From the NCBI GenBank assembly GCA_029204225.1, contig CM055102.1:24771390-24835389 (forward strand): DNA of 64,000 nt, given 5' to 3'. Positions 1-11,379 of this stretch are shown here, one piece after another (the stretch's first letter is position 1; every line of letters starts with the position of its first letter). Origin of the DNA: Diphasiastrum complanatum (Eukaryota; Streptophyta; Lycopodiopsida; Lycopodiales; Lycopodiaceae). The notes below the pieces were generated by a model. The model did no database searches, was not told where the DNA came from, and worked only from the letters and a program-made list of their open reading frames with translations. Position numbers and translations under genes: made by a program.

Positions 1-1096
1 CATTCTCTCCGCAATTTTTGCATCTTCCCCAGGTCCAACTGATCTCCAGATCCAAACGGTCCTCTATATCTAGGGGACAACTTATAATGCTTGCCGGTAC
101 GCATTACTCTTGAATCCTTCGGGATTCTCAAATATATCCAATCTCCCACTTGGAAGTCTCTCGGTAATCATTTCAGATTTGCATAATGTCTGTCCCTATC
201 CTGGGCACTCTGGACATTTTCACGTTTCCTGCATATCGTGTAGGAAATCCGCTACTTTCTGAAACTTGATCGTCCGAGTCTCAACCGCGATAGGAGACCC
301 ATGCTCAAAACCGTACATAAGCATAAACGGGCTATAACCGATAGCCGAATGCTTACTACTATTGTAGGCAAACTTGATCAATAGAAGGGACTTCTCCCAA
401 TTAGATTGCCGTCTAGAAACATATGCCCGAAGTATTTGTTCCATCGTCTGATTTGTTCATCCCGTCTGTCCATCCGTCTCAGGATGATCAGAAGAACCCA
501 AGCTCAGTGTCGTCTCTACTTTGGCAAACACGGCCGACCAAAAGTGACCTGTGAACTTTGGATCGCGATCGCTTACAATATCACTTGGTAATTCGTAAAG
601 CCTAAATAGATGCTCTACAAATATCTGAGCTAAATCAGAAGCCTTCGCGGTGGTCTTTACCGGAATAAATGTAGCCAATTTGGTAAGACGGTCGACCACA
701 ACCCAAATTGCATCATGCTATTTATTCGTCCACGGTAACCCAACCACGAAATCCAGGGAAATACTATCTCATCTCTTATCAGGGATATCCAATGGATGCA
801 ACAAACCGCCAGCCTTATGGCGTTCAGCTTTATTCAACTGGCATTGGTCACACTTGACCACATAAGATTCTACAAAGGGCTTAAGTTTTGGCAAAAAAAA
901 TCTCTTCGTACCAAATCCAATGTACAATGTATGCCGGAATGTCCTGTGCATGGTGAGTCATGACATTCATAAAGAATTTTATTCTTAACAACATCCACAT
1001 CAGGCACACAAACCTTTCCTTTCCTGAACAATAGTCCATTACAGATAGAGAAGTCATTAGTAAAGTTTTCAAAAGAAGGATGAAGGTTCTCATGCC
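1..1096 (-). pseudogene. Ty3/Gypsy integrase fragment (chromovirus type), broken
   Basis: Read on the minus strand, this is integrase in the order zinc finger (CHDSPCTGHSG near 930-960, then KCDQCQLNKAERHKAGG near 850), catalytic core (MVDRLTKLATFIPV, then VSDRDPKFTGHFW, then HPETDGQTG near 460-700) and the post-core region (FAYNSSKHSAIGYSPFMLMYGF near 300-380). The pieces lie in different frames and are separated by stops, so no product can be made. The window edge cuts its 3' side. It closely matches the integrase at 21.3-22.1 kb and the piece at 51.6-52.4 kb, so it belongs to the same chromovirus lineage. Protease, RT and LTRs are absent here. The boundary near 1096 is set by loss of similarity next to an A/T-rich run. 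Confidence 0.85.
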
Positions 1097-1138
1097 TTTT
1101 TTTTTAGAGTTAAAGCTTCGAGTGATGAACTAGCATGA

Positions 1139-1534
1139 ATTAGTGAAAGCATTAAGGTTGTGGAGCTTGTTCAAGTTGTTCTTAATGGCTTGTTGGATGA
1201 TCATGCTAATTTGGTGCAAAGCTTTGCTATTCAAAAGACATTGCCAAGTAGGGAATATTTGCAAGAGATTTTGGTGAATGAGGAGTTTAGGCTTATATCA
1301 AGAGGTGGATCTACAACTACATCTCAAGATGGAGAGGAGGCCATGTTCATCAACGTCAAATTCAAGGGCAAAGGTAAAAGCAAGTGGTCAAAGGGTCAAG
1401 ATCAAGGTGAGCCTTCTACTTTTGTTGGCAAGAAGAAAGATAGATCCAAGTTAAAATGCTTTTATTGTGGAGTCAAAGGGCATTTTGCAAGTGATTGCTT
1501 CAAAAAAAAGAGAGTTCATCATCAAAATTTGTGA
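1139..1534 (+). pseudogene. Ty1/Copia gag fragment with CCHC zinc knuckle
   Basis: An open frame from about 1139 to the TGA at 1532 encodes the C-terminal half of a Copia-type Gag. It has a helical segment, a Lys/Gly-rich linker, then the nucleocapsid knuckle CFYCGVKGHFASDC (C-x2-C-x4-H-x4-C). No ATG opens the frame, and an in-frame stop lies just upstream near 1136, so this is an internal slice of gag rather than a start. Protease and integrase do not follow; the sequence beyond 1534 shows no coding similarity I recognise. The function in the parent element would be RNA binding and particle assembly. Confidence 0.8.
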
Positions 1535-1985
1535 GAGAACCCTCATACACTTATGGTGGATGGAATAGCTCGAGGTAGAGCTAGCACTCATCTACTTTGT
1601 TCCACATCTAAAAGTGCAAACCATATCTATCTACCTACTTTTATCATGTGGCAATTTCTAAACTAGAATTGTCCAAATCACTATGCATGTGTCCATTACA
1701 CTTTGTGCATGCCTTGCATGTCACTTTGGAACACTTACAACCTTTGCATGTGAGATGACTCGTGTTTCTATAAGCCTATAATTAGCATTTCTATGCCAAA
1801 CTTCTATATGCATGTTGTACTTGACCAACTAGATTTCATATAACCATGTAGCTCGAGTTTCCTCTAGGCCAAATTTGGCATTTTCAATATGGAACATTAC
1901 ATACATGTAGAAAAAACTTTTTCATAGCCAAAAGTCAAGATAGACGATTTTCCATTTTCAACAAGTGTATCTTTGGGAATTTGAG
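1535..1985. other. AT-rich stretch without recognisable gene
   Basis: No long frame or domain is visible. The stretch lies between a Copia gag slice and a Gypsy tail and is probably decayed transposon sequence. I cannot assign it. Confidence 0.5.
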
Positions 1986-1989
1986 TTAG

Positions 1990-2163
1990 TAGTTCATGAG
2001 AAGAGGCAAGCAATTTAAAAACTGTTGCATCTTTGAGTACTTATTCAAATGGAAAGATCAGACTAAGAATAATGATTCATGGATAAGACTTGAAAGCTTA
2101 AGAGATAATTTCATATTTTCTTTTTCTTGTTTTGAGGACAGAACCTGTTTAAGGGAGGAAGCA
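1990..2163 (+). pseudogene. Gypsy chromodomain tail and polypurine tract
   Basis: The frame around 2030-2100 reads EYLFKWKDQTKNNDSWI, the chromodomain signature (hydrophobic-K-W-K ... S-W) found at the C-terminus of chromovirus integrases. A purine run (AAGGGAGGAAG, about 2152-2162) directly precedes a TGTTAC LTR start, as expected for a polypurine tract. Only the last part of the element's coding region is present. Confidence 0.6.
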
Positions 2164-2640
2164 TGTTACGGCCATATTCAGTTATGGACATGGAATAGTC
2201 CTAATATGGTAGACTGGCCCTCCAGTGTTTAAGATTATTGGTCACACCTAGATTTTATTCCACTTCAAGGCCTGTTGGTGACTAATGACCTTGAGAGGAC
2301 CCAGACACTCTAATTCAGACATATGGAGTAGTGCATGTACGTGTGACTGATATAGGCAGGAGGAATGCATGAAGAGCTGTGACCTGTTTATAGTTGACCT
2401 GCATGGGGATTGCAGGGGTTCATGCATAGGATCCTACTATCTATATATTGAGGTAGTGATTTTCCCATCGACGACTTGGTCTAGGTTACGTGTTGAGCTC
2501 TTCTCCTCTTGCTATCACATGACATGGCTTGGGGATTAATTCCAGGAGAATTCTCTAGGAGGGATCTAGGTTTGGTTGGGTGGTTTTGCTCCATTGTCTC
2601 TCTTGTGTTTTCCTATCCTCATCTTAGGGGTTTTTCTCTA
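2164..2640 (+). repeat. Putative Gypsy 3' LTR (TGTTACGG...)
   Basis: The stretch starts TGTTACGG directly after a chromodomain and polypurine tract. Its distal part (AGGTTTGGTTGGGTGG near 2569) matches the end of the LTR at 47.7-48.2 kb. The right boundary is approximate because a second, independent element tail starts near 2650. Confidence 0.45.
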
Positions 2641-2649
2641 GTGGCCTTT

Positions 2650-2789
2650 ACAAATCGTATAGTTTCCGCATCTGGTTCGATAGAAAGGTTGCACAGACGA
2701 TGATGATTCTTGGAAAAGGGAAGAAAGCCTAACAAAGAACTTTCCTACCTTTAAGTTCTGAGGTCATAACTTGAATAAGGGGAAAATAA
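2650..2789 (+). pseudogene. Second Gypsy chromodomain tail
   Basis: The DNA from AATCGTATAGTT near 2655 through GATTCTTGG near 2710 aligns, with small indels, to the chromodomain tail at 52559-52700 of the Gypsy element further right. It is followed by a shared segment ending CATAACTTGAATAAGGGG, the polypurine side of the LTR junction. Frames are broken. Confidence 0.65.
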
Positions 2790-3006
2790 TGTCATGCCCA
2801 TGACTAATCTCAGATTGATTATCCCATTAGCATACCTTGACTCGTAAGTTAATTATGATTATGAGGAGTTTGCATGTGGGGCCCTCAAGAGTATATAGTC
2901 ATAATTAATGGTTGGAGGCCTAAACTCATTATGGTGGATTATTATGGGTCTATTAGTGAATCATGGGAAAATTGGATGACGTGGCCCAGGTAGGCTGCAG
3001 AGGTGA
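2790..3006 (+). repeat. Truncated Gypsy LTR (TGTCATGCCCATG family)
   Basis: It begins TGTCATGCCCATGACT and contains GTAAGTTAATTATGA and GTCATAATTAATGGTT. These features are shared with the LTRs starting at about 47728 and 52703. Similarity stops near 3006, where a Copia RNase H segment begins, so the LTR is 3'-truncated. Confidence 0.75.
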
Positions 3007-3450
3007 ATTAAATTCTCTATTATTTTGGTAATTCTGCTACAACATTGTGTCTATTCGAATATTCCAATTTGGATTGGAAAAAAGACTTAGAAACCAGAAA
3101 GTATATTTCTGGTTACTATTTCAATTTAACTTCTGCACCAGTTTCTTGGAATAGTAGAAAACAAAAGTCAATCTCATTGTTTTCCACTGAAGCTGAATAT
3201 GTAGCAGCAACACAAGCAACTAAAAAGCCATCAGTTGAGACTTCTTCTACAGGATTTGAACTTCAAACAAAACAAACCAACTCTATTGCGATAATATCAA
3301 CAACATTCAACTTACTCTCAATCCTATATCTCATTCTAGGCCCTAAACATATTGAGATTTAATTTCATTTTGTTCAAGAGAAAGTATATTCAAAACATAT
3401 AGAGTGTGAAAAATCAAATACCAAAACACATTTAGTTCATCAATGATCTT
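3007..3450 (+). pseudogene. Ty1/Copia RNase H fragment
   Basis: The frame from 3045 reads DWKKDLETRKYISGYYF, then PVSWNSRKQKSISLFSTEAEYVAA, the Copia RNase H core with the conserved S-T-E-A-E-Y block. The usual follow-on (WLRxLL ... DNxSAI ... HIE) is shifted out of frame; the HIE and HFVQEK remnants occur at about 3350-3380. There is no intact C-terminus or LTR. It is a decayed slice of a Copia polyprotein. Confidence 0.85.
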
Positions 3451-4697
3451 TAGCCAAATTTGGATGCACATCTAGAAATAGCTAGAAGATAGAAATCACT
3501 ACTTTATGCATGCTAGAACTTGGACATGCACAAAGATCTGATCATAAACACTTAGATATGACTTAGTACTGTCCTTTTCTATACAACAACAGTAAGGTAC
3601 CGTCCTTTACACGTGTGAAACCTAGATCAACCATAAAATCAACGTTCTACACATGAAAACTCAAGATATCAAGAGAAACAAATGAGATAGACATAGAAAC
3701 ACAATAGATGAATTCTCCACAAAGAAAGAAACCATGATGATTATTTCTTACTAGAAGATTCTGGTGAAGATTCATATATCAGTAATATAACGTCAAACAC
3801 CCTTAGAAGGTGGATTGTACCCATAAGCCAAAGGCACGAGAAGTAGAGATAAATCTAAAATAGCACTGGGCCAAAATAAGAAAGGACCCAAGTAGTTCTA
3901 AAATGCATTTTGGCTCTTAACTTTTTATGATAGTCAAGTTGTTATGGCACATGGCTTTGGGTGAACCAAAAACCCTAACCCTAGCTTTGTCTATAAGTAG
4001 GGATGTGACATCATTTTGTAATCACTTTTCACTTGTATGATTAGAGATTGAGAGAGAGAGAGAAGAAAGCCTCCTCCTCCATTTTCCTATTTTTGTGAGA
4101 TCCTCCTATTTTGAAATTGTATGCTTTCTTGTGGAAGCGAGCCATCCACCATCCGTGGTTGAAATACACCACCTTGGTTAAAGCGTCGCACTAGTCACAC
4201 CCACCGTTGGTATTGTCTAGCAAAATACCTGGACCCGACGGTCGACGAAAATACCACCACTTATTATCAAACAAAGTGATGTGTATAATGTGCTCCAATA
4301 TTGTATCACTCTACACTGCTATGATGGACCGTGAGGATTTTTTGGAACATCACTGAAATGATTGTTTACACCTCCTTTTCCGACCATGAGTTGTGAAGGG
4401 CCTAGCCTTGGCCACTATAAATCATACCATCTCGTAAGGACATACTTGCATTATTGCAACATGATTCACATTGGATCAACTCTATGCTCATATTTAGAGT
4501 CTCCAAGGGCATGGTCCTAGAGTCAAGGACAGTACCCTAAAGGATGAGGGATAACTTCAATATGAAAATGGCAACGCATCAAGATCTATGTAAGCCCTAG
4601 ATCTTGCCTTCAAATATAATATGACTGTGACTTAGCGGCAAACATTGCTCGTACATACCGAGATTTCATAGGATAACCGAGGGTCCTCCTTGGAGGA
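3451..4697. other. Non-coding stretch, possible old LTR or leader
   Basis: No domain is visible. It holds AAACCCTAACCCTAGC at about 3970, a TATA-like TCTATAAGTAG just after it, and a GA run near 4049, an arrangement typical of an LTR U3/R region. I found no matching partner LTR in the window. The right edge (CTCCTTGGAGGA) is the insertion point of the next Copia element. Confidence 0.35.
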
Positions 4698-5148
4698 TGT
4701 TGGATTATTCTCTTTTCGACTAGTCGATTAATCGATTTTTAATTTTCATCCAACTGTTTATCCAGTTCTGCAGATTTTCACGTCTTTATACGGTCTGCAG
4801 ATTTACAAGTGTTTTTACACAGTCTGTAGAAATACACGGAATTTGTTGACAACAGTGTCGTATTTTCTCTCTCTACAGATCCGACAATGTCGTCTTTCAA
4901 GAATTTTGTGTAAAAATACAGTGTCGGCCTTTTCGCATTTTTCGCTTGTCAAAAATTGCGTGTAAAAATGTTGTGTTGTCTTTTTTGCCTTTTTCGCTTG
5001 TCAGGAATTACGTGTAAGAATGTAGTGTCATCTTTTTGCGTATTTTTTCCTGTCAGGAATTACGTGTAAAAATGCAGTGTCATCTTTTTCGTATTTTTTT
5101 GCTTGTAAAAAATAATGAGTAAAAATGCAGTGTCACATTTTTTGCCTG
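4698..5148 (+). repeat. 5' LTR of Copia deletion derivative, truncated
   Basis: It begins TGTTGGATTATTCTCTTTTC and matches the LTRs at 5564 and 13093. It keeps only the U3 front part and the minisatellite zone, and breaks off at GCCTGTGG where RNase H sequence follows. Confidence 0.8.
4870..5148 (+). repeat. Minisatellite within the Copia LTR, about 55-bp units
   Basis: About five diverged tandem units carry GTGTAAAAATGCAGTGTC, then a T-rich CTTTTTCGCATTTTT, then TTGTCAGGAATTAC. The same array, independently varied, occurs in the LTR at 5740-6008 and in shorter form at 13240-13360. Confidence 0.75.
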
Positions 5149-5563
5149 TGGCAATGGTCCAATTTCTTGGAACAGTCGCAAGCAATCTTTGATAGCTCTA
5201 TCTTCCACTGAATCAGAGCATATCGTAGCCTCACAAGCTACAAAAGATGCGGTATGATTGAGAAACTTACTTTCAGATATAAGGCTGAATCAATATGTTC
5301 CGACATTATTATTTTGTGATAATCAAAGTGCCATTGCCTTATTAGCCAACCCTAGATTTCATTCTAGGAGTAAGCACATTGAACTGAAATATCACTTTGT
5401 CAGAAGCAAAGTTCTCAATGAAGAGGTCAGATTGTAAACCTGTCGAACACAAGATATGACATCGAATATTTTTACCAGAGCATTAAGCTTGGATGCACAC
5501 AAAAGGTTTTATGCAAAACTAAGTAAAAAGGTTAAGGCATTCATGGATTTAGATTAAGGAGGG
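5149..5563 (+). pseudogene. Copia RNase H C-terminus and polypurine tract
   Basis: It encodes the ISWNSRKQSLIALSSTESE-type block, then the DNQSAIALLANPRFHSRSKHIE region and the C-terminal tail, with several stops. It closely parallels 25255-25660. It ends in the purine run ATTAAGGAGGGG next to the LTR start at 5564. Integrase and RT are gone. Confidence 0.8.
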
Positions 5564-6786
5564 GTGTTGGATTATTCTCTTTCCTACTGATCAACTAATC
5601 GGTTTTTAATCTTCATCCAACTGTTTATCCAGTTTTGCGGATTTTCCCGTGTCTTTATATAGTTTGCAAATTTACAAGTGTTTTTCCACAGTCTACAGAA
5701 AGAGTTTGACAATAGTGTCGCATTTTCTCTCTCTACAAACCCGACAGTGTCGCCTGTCAAAAATCTCGTGTAAAAATGCTATGTCAACTTTTTTGCATTT
5801 TTCGGCTGTCAAAAATTGCGTGTAAAAAAGTTTTGTCTTCTTTTTTGCACTTTTCGCCTGTCAGGATTATGTGTAAAAATGCAGTGTCATCTTTTTCGCA
5901 TTTTTTGCTTGTTAGGAATTACGTGTAAAAATGGAGTGTCGTCTTTTTCGCATTTTTTGCTTGTCAAAAATTACGAGTAAATATGCAGTGTCACATTTTT
6001 CGCCTGTGGTAGTTTACGTCCATTTATGCAGGATGACAATTTACGTTCATTTATGCAGACAACCTGTTTATGGCAAATTGTCACCACTTATCAGCAAGCA
6101 ACTTTTGAGAAGAACTGGATGAATGCCAACGGACTCCAGCCAACTGGCAATCACATTTGATGACCTAATTACTTAGTATAAATCAGCTGTGCATACATCT
6201 CATTATCAATGATCAAGTTGAAGGATCAATGTTATAGTGAAATGTGAAGGAGTTGATTGTTATTACATGATCTGCACTCTCATCAAGCAAATCGTTCACA
6301 ATCAGAAAGTATTGTTGTTAGCTCTCTGTCAGGCTTTCAAGCTTGAACTCTCTTGAGCATTCTAGCTCAGTCTTTTAGAGATTTATTTTAGAGTTGCTAT
6401 TGCGCTACTGCTTATTAGCAGAGTTGCTTATTTCAGACTTATTCTCAGTTACTCAGAGACAACTTTAGAGTGCGCGGTTTCTATCCGCTATTGTCTTGCA
6501 CTCATTAGCATTTGATCTTGTTTTTTTGAATCAATATTATTTCTTTATTGCGTTCAGTTTGTGTCAGAATGCATGCATCTTTGTATTGTTTTTGTAACTG
6601 ATAAAAATTGTCTGATAATTCAATACTTTATGTTTGGCTACGTAATCACTTAGTATCTAGCAAAAGTTAGTTGCTAAAGATTGAACGTGATTTTCATCAC
6701 TACTGCTTTGTTCAATTTTTGATATGCGTAGTCATGCATTGGAAGTAAGAAGTTTTCGCATTCTATTTACTCACCTATTTCTGACA
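5564..6786 (+). repeat. 3' LTR of Copia deletion derivative
   Basis: It begins TGTTGGATTATTC and ends CTGACA. It contains the minisatellite zone (5740-6008), a TATA-like TTAGTATAAATCAGC near 6173 that is conserved in the LTR at 13655, and a T-rich end. It is about 1.22 kb, against 1.34 kb for the 13093 copy, where a long CT tract accounts for part of the extra length. Confidence 0.8.
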
Positions 6787-7575
6787 AAGGACATGACCTC
6801 CAGGCCTTGTATGAGCACAATGCTGAAACCATGCATGAAGTGTCATTAGGATTTGAGTAGATTGTCAACACGCCTTCGAGTTTCTCTACTTAGTAGTCTA
6901 AAATCTAGCTGCAATTGTTAGACGCTGCAAGAACCACCATGGGCATATACGTCCAAAACATATACAACCACCATGCTTGATGTCTTACAACTAGGAGACC
7001 CATCCTTGTTAAGGACACTAATCATTGGATCTAGATGTATACCCTTGGGAAGTAGGGGGTCTACCATACTATGTCTTGGTGAAGGAGATGATCCCAACCG
7101 CTAGAGAACGTATCCAAGAATTGGAAGCGCTCCAAAATGATTAGGACCCCTCCTTACAGTCATACTTCAGAGAGCCTGAAAAACTCTCATTGGATCGGGA
7201 GCACAGCGTAACATAGGAAGCCCCCAAGATTGACCTTTATTACTCACATAGGGCATAACCACCATCAGTAGTGGTGTCCCTTGACTTTTTTAGGACTTTT
7301 TGGCTGGACCAATCCCTTGCCGAAAAATGCCCAAACATCCTAATCATGCTATCACAATTAGATTGATCATTAGCTCAAGCTGTCAACCTCTTAATCTACA
7401 AAATCACACAATAGTAAAATAGGTGCTAAAAATCACTTTGGAAGAGATCATTAAGATCCATAGGTAGATTCCATTTCTATTGCTTCCCTCCCTTGAGAAG
7501 ATAAGCCTCATGAGGAGAATATTTAGAGCGCAAAGAGCCTAAATGTCCCAAGAAAGCTAAGATCCAAGAAGAGGA
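6787..7575. other. No recognisable gene
   Basis: Sequence resumes after the Copia LTR with no clear domain. Short frames are interrupted. It is probably the older sequence into which the Copia copy inserted. Confidence 0.4.
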
Positions 7576-7579
7576 TCTT

Positions 7580-8045
7580 CACCATACCAAAACTCCAAAA
7601 AGAACCAAGGAGAATGTCAAGAATCTCACCCCTCTTCTAAGACCTCTAGTTCTTGATGATCTTCTCGGCAATAAAGGAAGTCGATTATTTTCATCATGCT
7701 GAAGTTGCTGAACTGCAACATCATCATCTTTGGATTTGTTGCTGATAGGTTGTTCGTCGTGAGTAGATGAGCTTGGACCTTCGATATGAATAGTCAACGG
7801 AGGAACTAGAAAGTTCAATATGTCGGAAGAGTCGGACAAGTCGGCTATATGGGCTTTGCCTTTTCCCTTGAGGTCGATAAACTGATATTCGATGAAGATG
7901 ACATCCCGCGACTAGTGAATATCTTCGACTCGACAGGATCAAACAACTTGTAAGCTTGAATTGAAGTAGTGTAGTTGATGAAAATACATTTGATACTCTG
8001 GAAAGTCGAGCTTCTTCCTGAGATCATGAGTGTCGATTCAACTAA
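7580..8045 (-). pseudogene. Copia integrase-RT linker fragment
   Basis: On the minus strand this aligns with 24200-24600 of the Copia element further right. Shared features are the segment around CTCAGGAAGAAG and the acidic, Gln-rich linker ending RRSSRTRG (matching the RRSSRTSRPP region). Three frames are needed to read through it. It holds neither the integrase catalytic triad nor RT motifs. Confidence 0.7.
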
Positions 8046-8238
8046 GGTTCTATTTTTTAATGATCTTTACCATGTTTTATGGTGGCACGCAGATCACCTG
8101 CAGAGTAATACTACAATCTACATACAGTTTTGAGGCTAGAGCGCAATCTAGAATGCTACATATTAAAGCTTCATTATTTTCTCACAAATAGGGAAAGTAA
8201 TGAATACCACCTTCACTTATTCTTTCTTTTCCATGAAA

Positions 8239-9201
8239 TTAGAACAACAAGGACTTGGCCTTATACAATGAAGATCTTCTTGGATATGCATGTTGAGGAT
8301 ACTCCTCCTCAAACCTTGACCCCATCATAAGCTGGATTTTCTCAATAGAATGAACTTTTGATGCAATAAGAGACATTGTGCTTTCGGCCCCTTCCAAGAT
8401 AGAAACTAGATCTTCATGAAAAACAATAACATCTCCATGCCCAAACACCTTTGAGATAGAGAGTGTAAAGGCTTTGTTGCCTTCCTTGGTGGATAAGCAT
8501 CCAACCACGATCGATAGGCTTGGATCTCCATCCTTCTTTTCTTCCAAGAAACCACATGCAAAGCAATAACCTTCAAGAACACTAAAGTACACAACCTTAG
8601 GCTTATAGTTGAACAAGACTCCATATAGTACAATCCTTCCAATAGCTCCATAACTCCAAAAAGCTTTGCATGATGGAAAATACACATGCACCATAAAACT
8701 TGAAGAGACAAGACATAGCCATAGGTTACTTGTGAAACCATCGATAAAAGTAGAAAAGCAAGAGGCAACTTCCTTGCTTGTTGATGAAGAAAGGTCAACA
8801 TCCGAGTGTTCCAACTCCATAGGATGTTTTGTCTTGGTAGAAGACATCAAATATGGATCCATATGTGATTTTTCCATAGAATAAGCCACTCTTGGCTTGA
8901 TCTCCTTGACTATAGAAGACATAGATCTGAAATTGGAAACATGCAACCTCCTATGCCATACTTTCTCCTTGGAAACACAAGTCATCAATGCAACATCACA
9001 AGTACTTGCATTCTCATGCACATCTAACTTGAAAATGCCTCCATATCTAGATCCACTTGTTAGGATCTCATCACCTTTCTTTATAAAACAATTATTGACA
9101 TTGAATTCCACTTCAAAACCATCATCAAATAACTTTCCAACACTAATCACATTCTTTGTGAGATTAGGAACATAAAGTACATTGGAAAGTGATAAACTCA
9201 T
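8239..9201 (-). pseudogene. Copia GAG-pre-integrase joined to integrase C-terminal remnant
   Basis: An ATG at 9201 opens a 320-residue frame. Residues 1-90 match the Copia pre-integrase segment (LSNVLYVPNLTKNVISVGKL, then KVWHRRLHVSNF, where H-R-R-L-H replaces the usual H-x-R-L-G-H). Residues 170-250 look like the region after the integrase core, ending near DVIVFHEDL. The catalytic D-D-E core that should lie between them is missing, so the long frame results from an internal deletion. It could be mistaken for a host gene. The last 50 residues match nothing I know. Confidence 0.65.
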
Positions 9202-9679
9202 AGAGGAATGATCTTAAGAAATTTTCAAGCCTACTTGGCTGAGTTGCATGAACTTATTTCTCTCAACATCTCATCAGAGATGTTTATTTTAATGATATGA
9301 AGATCAATTCTTGCTCTTTTCTTGAACCTTTGAGCCTCATCACAAGCTTCATGTTCAACTTCAATTCTGACACTATGTCCATTACACCATAAAGAACCAA
9401 CAAAGATTCTATCCTATCCTTCCAAACTGAATAGTTGGAGGTATCTATCTAGTCTCTCACTAGCTTCAAAAAGAAAATTTCCTATAGATGCCATGAATGT
9501 GAAGACTTCTTGTAAATGGAAAACAATATATTTGAGGCTTGTTCTTGATAAACTAAATGTTGCTACACTTCTCACTATAGGAATTTTCAGAGGGTGTCCT
9601 ATGTGAAATCTTTCAACTGTATTTGAGATAAGTCTCAAATATTCCACCAATACAATGCAAACTAGATCAACCTCTCAAA
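9202..9679. other. Unassigned stretch between Copia fragments
   Basis: A 78-codon minus-strand frame (9414-9650) shows no recognisable motif. It lies upstream of the minus-strand Copia piece and may be its decayed protease region. Confidence 0.35.
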
Positions 9680-10915
9680 GTGAATTGGAGTATAGACAAA
9701 TTTTGGTTCTTATTTTCTATTGGCACATGTAAAATGCTCAAAGACACAAGGACTTGCAAGATTTGTCTTCAAGAGTCCATCACAACACATGTCAAATCTT
9801 TTCAAATTTCTCATTTGGAAGTGTATTGTTTGGGTCAAGATTCAAAGATAGATGTCACTTTCATGAAAGTAACTTGGATTTATTTCATGTCCTTGGAAAG
9901 TATTTTGTTTGGAACTTTAGATAAGTTCAAACTTATTGCTATGATCCAAGAGAAATCAATCAAGAATAAGGAGGAGCAATCTGAAAATAGTTTCATTTAT
10001 GCTCTCATGTCAACTCATGAAGAACTATTTTGCTTTGTAAAGATGTTTGTATCTCAAAGGTGGATTAAGGCAATCCTAGTCGAGTGTGATTCCTTAAAGG
10101 ATAGCAAAGTATGTTTTCCTTGTAAGCTTACATTAGTTATGAAGTCAAGGAAATGGAAATGTCTTCATAATGTAGGATCTTTTGGTTTCAATAAGATCAT
10201 GAATGATGTGTTCATTCATAAAGATGAAAATTATAAGTTTTTAATCTTAAAGGCAAGTTGTAAACTTCATATGAGAATAAGTGAGGCATCCAAAGTGGAC
10301 ACTTATATCCATAAGCAAGTAGTTAGCCTTATTGAGATGGAAATACCTTTTGATTTCAATATTAGAAAAATCATGCCAAGTTGTGGTGATTTTTGGACTT
10401 ATGTTTCTAGCATAAGTAATCTTGATAATCATAGGAAGTGCATATTGTATGGTCATAGTTGTTGTGATCATTATGAGACATGGAGGTCTCGGATTTCCAT
10501 CAAGAAGGAGCATCATGAAGAGGATCTTAAAGAGTCATGTCAAGGTTCAAGTGTGCCTAGAGTCCTTCACAAGGTTCAAGTGTGCCAAGGACTGAGGAGG
10601 AGAGACCTTCTCAAGTTGTGATTCCAAGAAGAATCTCAAGAAACATGGTTGAGCCCATGTGGCTCACATTTCAAGGGAAAGAGGAGCATATCTCGTATGG
10701 TATACATCTCATACTTACTTCTCTTATGTCATTTGATGAATCAATTTGCTTTAGTGAGATCATTGCATCTTAAAATTGGAGTAAAGCCATACTAGTTGAG
10801 TATGAAGTCTCTCTTGAGAACATAGATGATGTTCTTAAAAGTTTGAAATTGATTTTAAATCAATTAGAAAGCAAATGGTTATTTCATCAAATGTCGAGTA
10901 CAATTGTAGATGACT
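9680..10915 (+). pseudogene. Decayed Copia reverse-transcriptase N-terminal region, two partial copies
   Basis: A 313-codon open frame starting at a GTG, not ATG (9680-10621), carries a weak Copia RT start: WIKAILVECDSLK, then KSRKWKCLHN, then NYKFLILKAS. The stretch at 10730-10880 repeats the same start (NWSKAILVEY). No YVDD box is present, and after that start no coherent domain order is seen. The orientation is opposite to 8239-9201. I read it as two overlapping remnants rather than a gene, with moderate certainty. Confidence 0.5.
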
Positions 10916-11052
10916 ACGTCTAAATGCTTGCAACAATAAGAGCCTCTCCAAATTTGAAGGTTACATTCTCCCAGGTGGAAGGTGTAGCAAAGCCTATGTC
11001 AGACAAACAATAATATTCGCTAACTGCAAAAAAAAAACATTTACATTTATTG

Positions 11053-11340
11053 GAATGTACATACATACATATATACACACCCATACATATGTACATACAT
11101 ACATATACACACCCATACATACACATACGTATACACATACACATACATATACACACCCATACATATATACAAATACACATACATATATAGATATACACAT
11201 ACATACAGATACATGTATAGAAGATACACATACATACATGTACACAAATATACACACACATACATATACACATAAAAACACATTTATACATACATACATA
11301 CACTTACATGCATACAAATACACACATACATACATAAAGG
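11053..11340. repeat. CATA/CACA microsatellite, about 290 bp
   Basis: Imperfect (ACAT)n and (ACAC)n with a recurring ACACACCCATACATA phrase about every 40 bp in the left half. The frames it opens on both strands (Tyr/Thr/His or Met/Cys/Val repeats) are artefacts of the repeat. Confidence 0.9.
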
Positions 11341-11379
11341 CATGCTCTAAAATTCCAAACATAATCTTAAAATCTATAG

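Larger units (their letters stand above)
4698..6786 (+). mobile_element. Copia deletion derivative: LTR - RNase H - LTR
   Basis: Two direct LTR copies (4698-5148 and 5564-6786) flank about 415 bp of internal DNA holding only the end of RNase H. Both begin TGTTGGATTATTCTC. The second ends TTTCTGACA, matching the end of the 5' LTR at 14436 (TTTTCGACA). The flanks GAGGA and AAGGA agree at four of five positions, consistent with an eroded 5-bp target duplication and so with one element. The first LTR is cut short, and nearly the whole internal region was deleted at GCCTGTGG. It belongs to the same family as the element at 13093-25792. Confidence 0.8.

Noticed and set aside
9680-10621. 313-codon frame as a novel host gene
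   Set aside because: It opens with GTG, not ATG, lacks splice or promoter context, and carries eroded Copia RT words that recur just downstream.
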